Positions 7,516-15,346 of a stretch of 32,883 bases of DNA are shown here, piece after piece (within the stretch, counting starts at the first letter, position 1; each line of letters starts with the position of its first letter). The notes beneath the pieces were generated by a model, which had not been told where the DNA came from, did not search any database, and saw only the letters and a program-made list of their open reading frames with translations. This stretch comes from Pseudorhodobacter antarcticus (GTDB taxonomy: Bacteria > Pseudomonadota > Alphaproteobacteria > Rhodobacterales > Rhodobacteraceae), in NCBI GenBank assembly GCA_945871285.1, contig CAMBWO010000010.1, forward strand, positions 1 to 32,883, in the 5' to 3' direction. The position numbers were made by a program, and so were the translations under genes.

Positions 7516-8118
7516 TCAACTGAGAGTTCGGCGAATTTTGGGAACGGCGAAGCGCCGGTCGTCATGGAAGTCGATGATGCTGGCGAAGCGTCCATCGGGG
7601 TAGAACAGAAACACACCGGCGGTGTGATCCATCGTGTAGTCGCCATCATCTTTGTCGACGCGGCGATAGGTCACGCGAAACTCTGATGCCGCGCGCGCCA
7701 CTTCGTCGGCAGTTCCCGTCAACCCCAAGATGCGGGGATCGAAGTTGCCAACGTAAGCTGCAAGCGCATCAGGCGTGTCACGCTCGGGATCGACCGAAAT
7801 CAGCGCAACAATCAGGCGGTCGGCCTCCGCACCCAGTTCCTCCAGCCAGAGCGATATGTCGCTCAGGGTCGTCGGGCAGACATCCGGACACCAGGTGAAC
7901 CCGAAGAACACCATGACCGGTCGATCGATCCAGTCTGCGGGTCTAACACGCTGATTCTTTTCGTCGGTCAGTTGCCAGGTCATCTCGCTTATTGGCACCG
8001 GCAGGACTGCACCAAGGGCTGGCCGACTGCGCGTGCGATAGGCTCCGACGCCCAGCATGAAGGCGACAGCTCCCACTGCGCTTGCAGCGCCAAGGATTAT
8101 TGCCCTGCGTCGGCGCAA
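7516..8118 (-). CDS. SCO1/SenC-family copper chaperone, copy A
   Basis: The 200-residue protein has an N-terminal membrane anchor (about 6-26) and a thioredoxin-like SCO domain. The copper ligands are present: CPDVC at 77-81 (FGFTWCPDVCPTTLSD) and H165 (YTMDHTAGVF). SCO proteins load or reduce the CuA centre of cytochrome oxidase, or act as periplasmic copper/thiol proteins. The gene overlaps the end of the PCuAC gene by 22 bases, so the two are tightly coupled, the classical SCO-PCuAC pairing. Copy B lies on the other side of PCuAC, giving an SCO-PCuAC-SCO sandwich. Confidence 0.9.
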   Translation of the reverse strand: MRRRRAIILGAASAVGAVAFMLGVGAYRTRSRPALGAVLPVPISEMTWQLTDEKNQRVRPADWIDRPVMVFFGFTWCPDVCPTTLSDISLWLEELGAEADRLIVALISVDPERDTPDALAAYVGNFDPRILGLTGTADEVARAASEFRVTYRRVDKDDGDYTMDHTAGVFLFYPDGRFASIIDFHDDRRFAVPKIRRTLS

Positions 8119-8570
8119 TCTGGACCCTCCGCACGCAAGGAAAGCACCTCTACATTCACTGTCACCTCGCCGGCCTTCTCGAAAGACAACGTGACAGGAA
8201 AACTGTCACCCTCCTTCAGGGCTGCAGTCAGACCCATGAGCATCCCGTGATAGCCACCCGGCGAAAGTTGGACGCTTTGACCCGCCGGGACAGGGATCGA
8301 CATCGCATGAGGCATCGACGCGACGCCATCCTTGACCACAGTCTCGTGCAACATCGGCATCCCCGCTGCTGGCGTGGAAATGCCGACAAGAGCATCGTCG
8401 GTAGCGCCAACATTGCTGATCGAGACATAGAAAACGCCAGGACGGCCAGCGCCGATGGTGACCTTAGACCAGCCATGCTCGACGCTCAGATCACCCAACG
8501 TCACGGTTTCGCAGGCAAGGGCCGCTGATGCAGTCAACGACAGGGTCGCAGCAAGCAACAAGTGTTTCAT
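8097..8570 (-). CDS. PCuAC-type periplasmic copper chaperone (DUF461)
   Basis: The 157-residue protein has a signal peptide (cleavage after about ALA, residue 19) and the cupredoxin-like PCuAC fold. The diagnostic Cu(I) motif H-x10-M-x21-H-x-M fits exactly: H75, M86, H108, M110. Family members hand copper to SCO or to the CuA site of cytochrome oxidase. The two flanking SCO genes support this role. It starts four bases after copy B of SCO ends and overlaps copy A. Confidence 0.92.
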   Translation of the reverse strand: MKHLLLAATLSLTASAALACETVTLGDLSVEHGWSKVTIGAGRPGVFYVSISNVGATDDALVGISTPAAGMPMLHETVVKDGVASMPHAMSIPVPAGQSVQLSPGGYHGMLMGLTAALKEGDSFPVTLSFEKAGEVTVNVEVLSLRAEGPDCADAGQ

Positions 8571-8573
8571 GGG

Positions 8574-9167
8574 TCAAAACCTCGTCTGAAGGTCGGAAAG
8601 GATTTCGGCGGGCGGAGTTCCGTAGGTGAATTGGCGAAGCCATTCACCATCCGGACCAATCAGGAAAAGGCCGGGACTATGCGCCATGGAATAGCCGTCA
8701 GGCGATGCAGCATCGTTCTCGCGTTCATAGAAGATCTTGAAGCTGTCGGCCGCAGCCTGCGTCTCGGTCTCGGTTCCTGCCAGACCCAGGATCGCCGGAT
8801 GAAAGGCCGCAGTGTAGGCCGCAAGGCCGAGCCGCCGATCACGTTCGGGGTCAATCGAGACGAACAGAGGTTGAACTTTCTCTGCATCCGCCCCGAGATC
8901 ATCCATAACTTGGGCTACGTCTGAAAGCGTCGTAGGGCAGACATCGGGGCAGTTCGTGAAACCGAAGAAGACGAGAAGGAATTTCCCACGAAACTCTGCA
9001 CTCGTCCTGATACGGCCTTCCTCATCCGCAAGTGTAAAAACTGGCGTGAAAGCCGGACTGTTTTCGGCAACACCCTCGCTTCGGGTGGCCCACCTTGTTC
9101 CGGCAAAAATGATCATCGCCGCGATGGCGGCGACCCATAACCCAATTTGAAGGTGTCTAAGGCGCAT
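8574..9167 (-). CDS. SCO1/SenC-family copper chaperone, copy B
   Basis: The 197-residue protein has an N-terminal membrane anchor (about 6-23), the motif FFGFTNCPDVCPTT with cysteines at 73 and 77, and the distal ligand H163 (SMAHSPGLFL). It has the same family and likely function as copy A, but the sequences are clearly different outside the motifs. It is the first gene of the five-gene minus-strand operon SCO-B, PCuAC, SCO-A, M23 peptidase, DUF411. A MerR-type promoter with 19-base spacer lies 32 bases upstream of the chosen ATG. That ATG (9167) is preferred to the ORF-track start at 9236 because the latter lies upstream of the promoter. Confidence 0.9.
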   Translation of the reverse strand: MRLRHLQIGLWVAAIAAMIIFAGTRWATRSEGVAENSPAFTPVFTLADEEGRIRTSAEFRGKFLLVFFGFTNCPDVCPTTLSDVAQVMDDLGADAEKVQPLFVSIDPERDRRLGLAAYTAAFHPAILGLAGTETETQAAADSFKIFYERENDAASPDGYSMAHSPGLFLIGPDGEWLRQFTYGTPPAEILSDLQTRF

Positions 9168-9198
9168 ATAAATTTCCGAACACTGGATTATTTTGAGA

Positions 9199-9229
9199 GT
9201 GCTAGAACCTTGAGCAGCTAGAGGTTCAA
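9199..9229 (-). promoter_or_regulatory. MerR-type promoter/operator of the SCO/PCuAC operon
   Basis: On the minus strand: TTGAAC, a 19-base spacer, TAGCAC. The spacer contains CTCTAGCTGCTCAAGG within the larger dyad AACCT...AGGTT. A long 19-base spacer with a dyad between the hexamers is the hallmark of promoters activated by MerR-family proteins. The core CTCTAGCTGCTCAAG differs at three of 15 positions from the lnt site. Confidence 0.72.
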
Positions 9230-9272
9230 GCGACATTGGCGTGAGTTTTGGCCACCGGCGATGTTTCGCCGA

Positions 9273-9446
9273 TCATTCGCCACGGAGATACCGTCCCAAG
9301 GCGATCCCGAGGAAGGTACCGAAAAGGCCAAATGCGATTGCGAAACCAACCCCATATTGCAGCCGGTCCAGCCGCTTGCCACCGCGCTGCCGCGCGAGGA
9401 GATAGCCCCAAACAAATCCGATGGCCCCAAATAGCGGTCCGATCAT
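9273..9446 (-). CDS. 57-residue two-helix membrane protein coupled to lnt
   Basis: The protein begins MIGPLFGAIGFVWGYLLARQ and ends with a second glycine-rich hydrophobic helix (VGFAIAFGLFGTFLGIALGR) and a charged tail YLRGE. The two helices flank a short basic loop (RQRGGKRLDR). I do not recognise a family. The ATG overlaps the lnt stop (ATGA) and AAGGA lies seven bases upstream, so it is translated together with the N-acyltransferase. Glycine-zipper helices suggest self-association or a partner within the membrane, perhaps Lnt itself; this is inference. Confidence 0.68.
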   Translation of the reverse strand: MIGPLFGAIGFVWGYLLARQRGGKRLDRLQYGVGFAIAFGLFGTFLGIALGRYLRGE

Positions 9447-11008
9447 GTTGATATCCTTGTCAAGAAAGTTGTATTTCGCAGCCGCGGCCGCAGTCTGATG
9501 GTAACCCATGCAAGCAGGACCAGCGCCAAAGCGGTCCAGTCGCCGAAGCGAGCATAAGGGGTCGGCGAAAGCGGTCGTGGCAAGCGCGTGTCAATTATTC
9601 CTGGCGTTACAAGTTCGAGCATAGCGACCGTCCGACCGTAGGCGTCGACCACAGCGGAAATTCCGGTGTTGGCCGCACGAACAAGCGGGAGACCTTCTTC
9701 GACCGCTCGCATTCGGGCTGAAGCCAGATGTTGCCACGGTCCGATCGAAGTGCCGAACCAGGCATCGTTGGTTGCGTTGAAGATCCAGTCTGGACGGATC
9801 GCATCATCGGCGACATGGCCGGGAAAGATTGCCTCATAGCAGATCGCCACTCCAACATAGGGGTGGGGCCCAATCGCCAGTGTGCGTGGTCCAGGGCCGG
9901 GCGCAAAATCGCCCAAAGATTGAACTAACCGCTGAAACGGCAACACACTGCGCCAGGGAACATACTCGCCAAAGGGCACGAGGTGATGCTTGGCGTAACG
10001 TGTAAGGATTGTGCCGTCCGGAGCGATGGCGAGGACGGAATTGCGGTAGACCGTCCCCGCCCCGGTTTCTTCCCGCTCCGCGCTGCCGGTGAGCAAGACA
10101 CCCGTTTCGGACAACAGCCACCCCAACATGGCCCGCGCGCCACGATCTTCTGCAAGGAACCCAGGCCAGGCTGTTTCGGGCCAAAGCAGAAGATCGAACG
10201 ACCCGGGGCGGGCCGACAGGGAAAAAAGCCGCAGGATGTTCGCTTTTCGGGAAGTTTCATCCCATTTGGCACTTTGCGCGATGTTTGGCTGCACGACCCG
10301 AACCTGCGTGCCACGGTCCGACGCCGGGTCTGAGGTGGCAATCCGAACCACTCCAAAGCCTGCAACGCTGACCAAAATCGCAGCCGCCCCAGTCAGGCGA
10401 AGCATCCGCAGATGGCGGTCAGCACGACCGAAGGCGAGACCAGCAAGTGACGCACACAGCACGAGCAGAAATCCAAGCCCGTAACTGCCGACCACCGAAG
10501 CGGCTTGGGACAGAACGGTCCAGTCAGCCAGCGTGTAGGCTGCAAGATTCCATGGAAACCCGGTCACGACATGTCCTCGCAGCCCCTCAGACGCCGCCCA
10601 AGACGTGGCGAGCGACAGCGCTGGAGCCAGGCCGGACCGCGCCATGCGCGCCGCGACGGCACATGCCAATGCTGGAAACGCCGATAGCAGCCCGGCGAGG
10701 GCGAACACAGCAGGCAGCGCGAGCCATCCGAACCGGTCTGCCTCGACCTGAAAGCTTTCAGTGATCCAGAGCAGGCCGGGCACAAACTGTCCCAAGCCGA
10801 ACATATATCCAAGCCCGAACGCCCCAAGCGCCGACGCGCCACGCAACACCAGTGCAAGCGCCACGAAGGCAACCAGCGCGAGCGGCAAAATCGAATAGGG
10901 CGGCAGGGCGAGGACAAGGCATGCACCTGCCGCTATGACAATCCCCAGTCTGGCCAGACGTCGCAGGTGCGTCCTGCCGGAAAACGGATGTCCGTCTGAA
11001 ATGATCAA
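9443..11008 (-). CDS. lnt: Apolipoprotein N-acyltransferase
   Basis: The protein of about 521 residues has an N-terminal multi-helix membrane domain (about 20-225) and a C-terminal nitrilase-like periplasmic domain. The catalytic triad is present: E278 (LLWPETAWPGF), K340 (YAKHHLVPFGEYVP) and C390 (VGVAICYEAIFPGHV). Lnt adds the third acyl chain to the N-terminal cysteine of lipoproteins. The ORF track begins at a TTG at 11026. I prefer the TTG at 11008 because GGAGGT lies 11 bases upstream of it, whereas the 11026 codon overlaps that Shine-Dalgarno and has none of its own in the short leader. Being under a MerR-type promoter and far from the usual housekeeping context, this is probably a metal-inducible paralogue; whether the genome has another lnt is unknown. 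Confidence 0.9.
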   Translation of the reverse strand: MIISDGHPFSGRTHLRRLARLGIVIAAGACLVLALPPYSILPLALVAFVALALVLRGASALGAFGLGYMFGLGQFVPGLLWITESFQVEADRFGWLALPAVFALAGLLSAFPALACAVAARMARSGLAPALSLATSWAASEGLRGHVVTGFPWNLAAYTLADWTVLSQAASVVGSYGLGFLLVLCASLAGLAFGRADRHLRMLRLTGAAAILVSVAGFGVVRIATSDPASDRGTQVRVVQPNIAQSAKWDETSRKANILRLFSLSARPGSFDLLLWPETAWPGFLAEDRGARAMLGWLLSETGVLLTGSAEREETGAGTVYRNSVLAIAPDGTILTRYAKHHLVPFGEYVPWRSVLPFQRLVQSLGDFAPGPGPRTLAIGPHPYVGVAICYEAIFPGHVADDAIRPDWIFNATNDAWFGTSIGPWQHLASARMRAVEEGLPLVRAANTGISAVVDAYGRTVAMLELVTPGIIDTRLPRPLSPTPYARFGDWTALALVLLAWVTIRLRPRLRNTTFLTRIST

Positions 11009-11038
11009 TTCTGCCAGAACCTCCAAATTGCAGAGTGA

Positions 11039-11069
11039 CGGCTAACTGCTCTAGCAACTAGAGGTGCAA
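11039..11069 (-). promoter_or_regulatory. MerR-type promoter/operator of the lnt operon
   Basis: On the minus strand: TTGCAC, a 19-base spacer CTCTAGTTGCTAGAGCAGT, TAGCCG. The spacer contains the near-perfect dyad CTCTAG-TTG-CTAGAG. The core matches the P-type ATPase site CTATAGTTGCTAGAG at 14 of 15 positions, with identical position relative to the -35 hexamer. Confidence 0.8.
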
Positions 11070-11279
11070 CATTTCCTTTGGCAGATCACGGCATTGTCAG
11101 AATGGCGCAGCAGAAGGGGCTTTTTTCAATGGTCGCCGTGTTGCGATGAAAACTGCTACGCGAGGCCGAAGGTCACATAGACTTGACTGGACAATAGGGC
11201 CGCTTTGCCGACCGCCTACTTCACGATACGTACGCAATCGAAGGATTTGCGCTGCGATAATTTGAAGAAAGCGAAGCCC

Positions 11280-11945
11280 ATGTTCACACGACGCCATTTC
11301 ATTGCAACGACAGCCGCGCTGTTCTCGGCACCGATTGCCGCCCCGGTGTTCGCCGCGTCGCATCTGCAAGATCAGTGGGCGGCTTGGGATGCGGAGGTTA
11401 CTCCGCCGGGCTATGATCCGGCCATGACCAATCCTTGGGGATTGCATCCGCGCCTGCTGCCGACCCGCGTCGAAGCTCGTGCAGGGCTGGTGCCGGGCGA
11501 TATCCATGTCGACGCGATCGCGAGGTATCTCTACCATATTTAGGCTGATGGCACGGCCATGCGCTACGGCGTCGCCATCGGCCGTGATGGCTTGTACGAG
11601 CCCGGAACCTACACGATCCGCCGCAAGGCGAAATGGCCAAGCTGGACGCCGACCCCCGCCATGATTGAGCGTGAGCCGGAAATCTATGCGAAATATGTCG
11701 ATGGCATGGCCCCCGGTCCGGCAAATGCCTTGGGTTCCCGCGCGCTCTATCTCTTTGTTGGTGAGCGCGACACCTATCTGCGAATCCACGGCTCTCCGCT
11801 TCCGGGTTCAATCGGAAGCCGCGCGAGTTCGGGCTGTGTGCGCATGGTCATGCCACATATCAACGACCTGTTCGATCAGGTCGAGGCTGGCGTAACGGCG
11901 CATCTCTACCCCGCCGAAGAAGGGAATGTGGCGACGACCCTGTGA
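11280..11945 (+). pseudogene. L,D-transpeptidase (YkuD) interrupted by an in-frame amber codon
   Basis: A Tat-type leader MFTRRHFIATTAALFSAPIA opens a reading frame that runs to RYLYHI and meets TAG at 11541-11543. The same frame then continues ADGTAMRYGVAIGRDGLYEP to the YkuD catalytic block IHGSPLPGSIGSRASSGCVR and ends at 11945. The two ORF-track entries (11205 and 11559) are halves of this one gene; total length without the stop would be 221 residues, typical for these Tat-exported enzymes, which cross-link or anchor proteins to murein. A single CAG-to-TAG change explains the break. The downstream half lacks a signal peptide if translated alone. Alternatives are suppression by an amber suppressor tRNA or a sequencing error. 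Confidence 0.88.
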
Positions 11946-11994
11946 CGGACACCGCCCATTTGCGCGTTTGGGGCTGCCAGCGGGACTTTTCGGA

Positions 11995-12318
11995 TCAGCC
12001 CACCGAGGCAGTTTTGGCTGCAGCGTCGGTGCAAATCGTCCTGCCCCTAACCGATCGCAGCGGCAACATCGTCGTCTCAACCGGCCCGACATGGCGGTAC
12101 CAATAGCAGCCGTCTTCGGGTTTCAGGATCACTTCCTGCAGGTTCTGATACGGTGCCGCAATCAGGGCGACGCCTTCCGGCAGCTCCTTGAGAAACCCAG
12201 TCGTCTTGTCAGTTGCCTGATTGATCGGGACGGTGCAGGCCCCAAGTGCCAGAAACCCAATCGCAAGACAAATCGGCCGCAACCGTTTCAAAGCCACGGG
12301 TGGGGTTTGGTTTATCAT
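11995..12318 (-). CDS. Small lipoprotein of unknown function
   Basis: The 107-residue protein has a lipoprotein signal, KRLRPICLAIGFLALGAC, with lipobox LGAC. The mature part contains a distinctive CYWYRHVGPVETTMLPLRSV segment and a second cysteine near the end (RTICTD). I do not recognise the family. The start at 12318 follows GAGGA at good spacing. It lies 123 bases downstream of the ZIP gene on the same strand and so may belong to the oxidase-ZIP operon. It is a candidate client for LspA and Lnt. Confidence 0.7.
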   Translation of the reverse strand: MINQTPPVALKRLRPICLAIGFLALGACTVPINQATDKTTGFLKELPEGVALIAAPYQNLQEVILKPEDGCYWYRHVGPVETTMLPLRSVRGRTICTDAAAKTASVG

Positions 12319-12441
12319 CGCGACGTCCTCGGCTGTGATCGCTGACCTGTTAATGCTGCTCGGTCGCATAGATTATCCTTGTTTCTTGTTCTGTCGCGTT
12401 CCTGATCCGGCATGGGCGGCTTTGGCCCAGGCCTGCGGCGA

Positions 12442-13623
12442 CTATACCTTGATCAGGGCCGCGGTGGCATACATGAACGCGAGCCCGGCAAGAAAACCGC
12501 CAAGAACAGCGGGAGCAAACAGCACGAATTGCCGGTCGTTGTTCTGGCGCATGAGGTAGGCGGTGACCTCGACCATGACCTGCAGGATCGCACCTGCCCC
12601 GACGGCCAGTGCCAATGCCGACCACTGCGGCGCATAGGCCAGACTGCCCGCCCACATGCCCAGAACTGCCGGGCCGCCCGCCAGTAACGTAAGGGCAGCA
12701 AAGGTCCAAAGTGGTGGCCGGACACGCAGCATTGGTGCGGCGATGCCGATGCCTTCCGTCACATTGTGCAGCGCAAATCCGAGGACGAGGAAGGTGCCAA
12801 GCCCTGCCGACCCGGCAGCGAACGCCCCACCGATGGCCAGCCCTTCTCCGAAATTGTGCAACCCGATCCCGAGGGCGATGTAGAAGGCCAGCGCCAGCCC
12901 TTCGGGCGTGCCGCGCCAGCGTCCGATGGCCATCAGCAACAGGAAACTCGCCAAGCCGGCCAGCCAGACCATTGCAGACCCCTGGAACAATGCGGCGGCA
13001 CTGGCCGCAAGTTCCAGCGCCTCGGAGGTCATGTCGATGAGCAGAAAGGCCAGCAGGCCCACAGTCAGCGCGAGCAGGAAATTCATGCCCCCCCGCCCGA
13101 CCCCGCGCATCGCCGGATAGAACATCAAGCCAAGCGCCACCGGCAGCAGGCCGACAATTGCACCCACCAGCGCCTGAAGCCGCAGTTGGCCACCCGTGGC
13201 CTTTGGCGTCGGCACAGCCACAGCAATTTCATGCTCGAATGCGGTCCCGGTGTTGGACAGCATATTCACAAGATGCGCTTCACCCAAAACCCAAGGATAG
13301 GGGATCTGCACCCAGACGGTATCGCCGCGCGCAATCGGTCCCGGCGGGTCTTGCGTGAACGTCCAGAACGCATCGTCTACGGCCACTTGCGCAATAGCCA
13401 TGGGTTCTGATCCACCGGCGCGCACCAGCAGCCCGATCCCGGCCTCGTCCAGAATGGTCCGCTCCACAGTCAGCGCTTCGACCGCGGGCGCGCCGTTGTT
13501 GAAGCTGCGCAGGGGATCAAGCGACGCGATCCAGACGAAGGCACCAAGCATGGCTGCCAACGGCACAAGCACCAATAGCAGACGGGTCAGCACGGGGCGG
13601 GTTGGTTGGTTCTGGTCGCTCAT
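12442..13623 (-). CDS. ZIP-family metal transporter with an N-terminal extracytoplasmic domain
   Basis: The 393-residue protein has one N-terminal helix (about 12-34), a non-hydrophobic stretch of about 110 residues (about 37-147) and then seven or eight helices with the two ZIP metal motifs HNFGEG (256-261) and HNVTEG (286-291). ZIP proteins move Zn, Fe or Mn into the cytoplasm. Ordinary bacterial ZIPs are about 260-300 residues and lack the soluble front domain. Its ATG overlaps the stop of the multicopper oxidase (ATGA), so the two are made together. The mntR gene diverging from this operon points to manganese or iron as the substrate. Confidence 0.82.
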   Translation of the reverse strand: MSDQNQPTRPVLTRLLLVLVPLAAMLGAFVWIASLDPLRSFNNGAPAVEALTVERTILDEAGIGLLVRAGGSEPMAIAQVAVDDAFWTFTQDPPGPIARGDTVWVQIPYPWVLGEAHLVNMLSNTGTAFEHEIAVAVPTPKATGGQLRLQALVGAIVGLLPVALGLMFYPAMRGVGRGGMNFLLALTVGLLAFLLIDMTSEALELAASAAALFQGSAMVWLAGLASFLLLMAIGRWRGTPEGLALAFYIALGIGLHNFGEGLAIGGAFAAGSAGLGTFLVLGFALHNVTEGIGIAAPMLRVRPPLWTFAALTLLAGGPAVLGMWAGSLAYAPQWSALALAVGAGAILQVMVEVTAYLMRQNNDRQFVLFAPAVLGGFLAGLAFMYATAALIKV

Positions 13624-14765
13624 GCTGCGGGTCCCCGAACGTCAAACATGCCGACCCAGCCAAGCTCGGTGAACTCGGACTGGTGGGCGTGGAACATGTA
13701 CATGCCATCCTCGTGCTCGGCGAAGCTGAATTCAAGAATGCCGCGCTGCGCCTGACACTGGGTGATAAGATCGACGGTGCGCAGGGTGGGCGTCAGTGTG
13801 GTGCCGGTGTCGAAGTAGTTAAAGAAATTCGCGTGCAGATGGAACGAGTTGATCGGGTCGAACTCGGTCACGTTGACCAAGTAGATCCGCACGGGCCGGG
13901 TCTTGTCGATTTGGATCGGCACGTTCATGTAGGCTTGGCCGACAGTATTGGCGGCATAAACCTCGTTGGCACCGTCGAAGTTTGTATCGAAGGCGTTCAT
14001 CACCATCGCCAGTTCCTGCCATTCGGCATTCTCGGGACTGCCGTGCAAGCGCGACGCAGCAATAGCTGTAAAGGCCGGGTCCGTCTGGCGGGCTGGGTCG
14101 GGGTCGATGACGAACAGTCCATACATGCCCTTGTGCATGTGCCGTTTCAGCGGCAGCGCATGGCAGTGATACACATGGCAGCCAAAGGGCTTTGCGTCGA
14201 ACTCGTAGATGAATTCCTCGCCGGGCCCGATCAGCCCGGCACCGGGAACACCGTCCATCCGCGCTGAATGGATGCCATGGAAATGCATGGAATGTGGGTG
14301 CGAGCCCAGATTGCGGAAGACGATCCGCAGCCTTTCACCTTCCTTCGCCCTCAGGGCCGGTCCGGGCACACGACCGTTGAATGTCCAGGCGGGAAAAAAG
14401 ATGCCGGGGGCAATCTCGATTTCTCTGTCGATGGCATCGACTTCGAAAGTGCGCAGAGTCCTGCCATCGGGCAGCAGCTCGGTTCGACCAGTCTCCCAGT
14501 CTGTTAACATGGAGGTAGGATCGAACCCGTTCCTGCCGTGATCTACCAGACCGACCGTTGTCATGTTGCCATGCGCCATCCCCGACATGGGTGCCGCATA
14601 GGGATCGGATGGCATGTTGGACATGTCGTGACCGGCCATCGGGTCTGGTACGCTTTGCGAGCGCGCGCTGCCAGCAGCGATCGCAGCACCACCGGCGGCC
14701 ACAAGACCACCGACAAGCAGAGCGCGGCGCGACGGGTCAACGGAGCGTTCGGTATCGGCAGGCAT
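13620..14765 (-). CDS. Multicopper oxidase, second type (Tat-exported)
   Basis: The 381-residue protein has a Tat leader (PSRRALLVGGLVAAGGAAIA), a Met/His-rich linker (MAGHDMSNMPSD..MSGMAHGNM) and copper motifs MHFHGIH, HVYHCHALPLKRHMHKGMYG, FHLHANFF and FHAHQSEFTELGWVGMF. It is shorter than CueO-like enzymes and organised like two-domain oxidases or nitrite-reductase-like cupredoxins, so its substrate could be Mn(II), Fe(II) or Cu(I). The start at 14765 has GAGGAAG upstream. It is the first gene of an operon with the ZIP transporter and diverges from mntR across a palindromic operator. Confidence 0.88.
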   Translation of the reverse strand: MPADTERSVDPSRRALLVGGLVAAGGAAIAAGSARSQSVPDPMAGHDMSNMPSDPYAAPMSGMAHGNMTTVGLVDHGRNGFDPTSMLTDWETGRTELLPDGRTLRTFEVDAIDREIEIAPGIFFPAWTFNGRVPGPALRAKEGERLRIVFRNLGSHPHSMHFHGIHSARMDGVPGAGLIGPGEEFIYEFDAKPFGCHVYHCHALPLKRHMHKGMYGLFVIDPDPARQTDPAFTAIAASRLHGSPENAEWQELAMVMNAFDTNFDGANEVYAANTVGQAYMNVPIQIDKTRPVRIYLVNVTEFDPINSFHLHANFFNYFDTGTTLTPTLRTVDLITQCQAQRGILEFSFAEHEDGMYMFHAHQSEFTELGWVGMFDVRGPAA

Positions 14766-14812
14766 GGATCGGACTTCCTCGCAAGAGCGGCACCAAAGTC
14801 TGTGCGCCAAAA

Positions 14813-14828
14813 GTTAGACAAGGCTAAC
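14813..14828. promoter_or_regulatory. Putative MntR/DtxR-type operator between oxidase operon and mntR
   Basis: GTTAGACAAGGCTAAC is an inverted repeat GTTAG-6-CTAAC, matching the TTAG..CTAA core of DtxR/IdeR/MntR boxes. It lies 48 bases upstream of the oxidase ATG and 52 bases upstream of the mntR ATG, a position able to control both directions. Confidence 0.6.
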
Positions 14829-14879
14829 AATCTGCTCTGTGCCTTTACGTGTCAATCCATTTCGTGCAAAACTGGACTG

Positions 14880-15338
14880 ATGACGAACGTTGATCTCCAG
14901 AAAATAAATGCAGTCGAGCCTGAAGCCCGGGCTGGCGACGCCCGCGCCGAGGCGTTTCAGGGCGTGCGCGTGGCAAGGCGCAATGAACTGGCGGAAGACT
15001 ACGTCGAGTTGATCGCCGAATTGATTCACAATCAGGGCGAAGCGCGTCCCGTCGACATTGCAACCAAGATGGGCGTCACGGCACCCACCGTTGCCAAGAC
15101 TCTCGGCCGTCTTGCCCGGGATGGCCTGATCACCCGCGCCAAGTATCGCTCCGTTTTTTTGACTGAGGAAGGCCGCGCACTGGCCAAGGAATGCCGCCAC
15201 CGGCATGAGATCGTGTTGCGGTTTCTGATCCGCCTTGGGCTTGACCCTGAGACAGCCGAACACGACGCCGAAGGCATCGAACATCACGTCAGCGAGCGCA
15301 CGCTTGCCTTGTTCGCAGCATTTGCCAATCGGTCCTGA
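14880..15338 (+). CDS. mntR: Manganese-responsive repressor MntR (DtxR family)
   Basis: The 152-residue protein has an N-terminal extension, a winged helix-turn-helix (about 55-95, VDIATKMGVTAPTVAKTLGR) and a metal-binding/dimerisation domain with RHRHEIV and AEGIEHHVSERTLALF, which match the metal ligands of proteobacterial MntR. The single-domain length (no SH3 domain) also fits MntR and not DtxR. It represses Mn uptake genes or activates Mn export when Mn is replete. The ORF track opens much earlier (14538); the ATG at 14880 is chosen because similarity begins about there and the palindromic operator lies just upstream. Confidence 0.88.
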   Translation: MTNVDLQKINAVEPEARAGDARAEAFQGVRVARRNELAEDYVELIAELIHNQGEARPVDIATKMGVTAPTVAKTLGRLARDGLITRAKYRSVFLTEEGRALAKECRHRHEIVLRFLIRLGLDPETAEHDAEGIEHHVSERTLALFAAFANRS

Positions 15339-15346
15339 GCGGACGC

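Noticed and set aside
11541-11543. Pyrrolysine or programmed readthrough at the amber codon
   Set aside because: No tRNA-Pyl system or readthrough context is visible and the family does not use it; a nonsense mutation is simpler.
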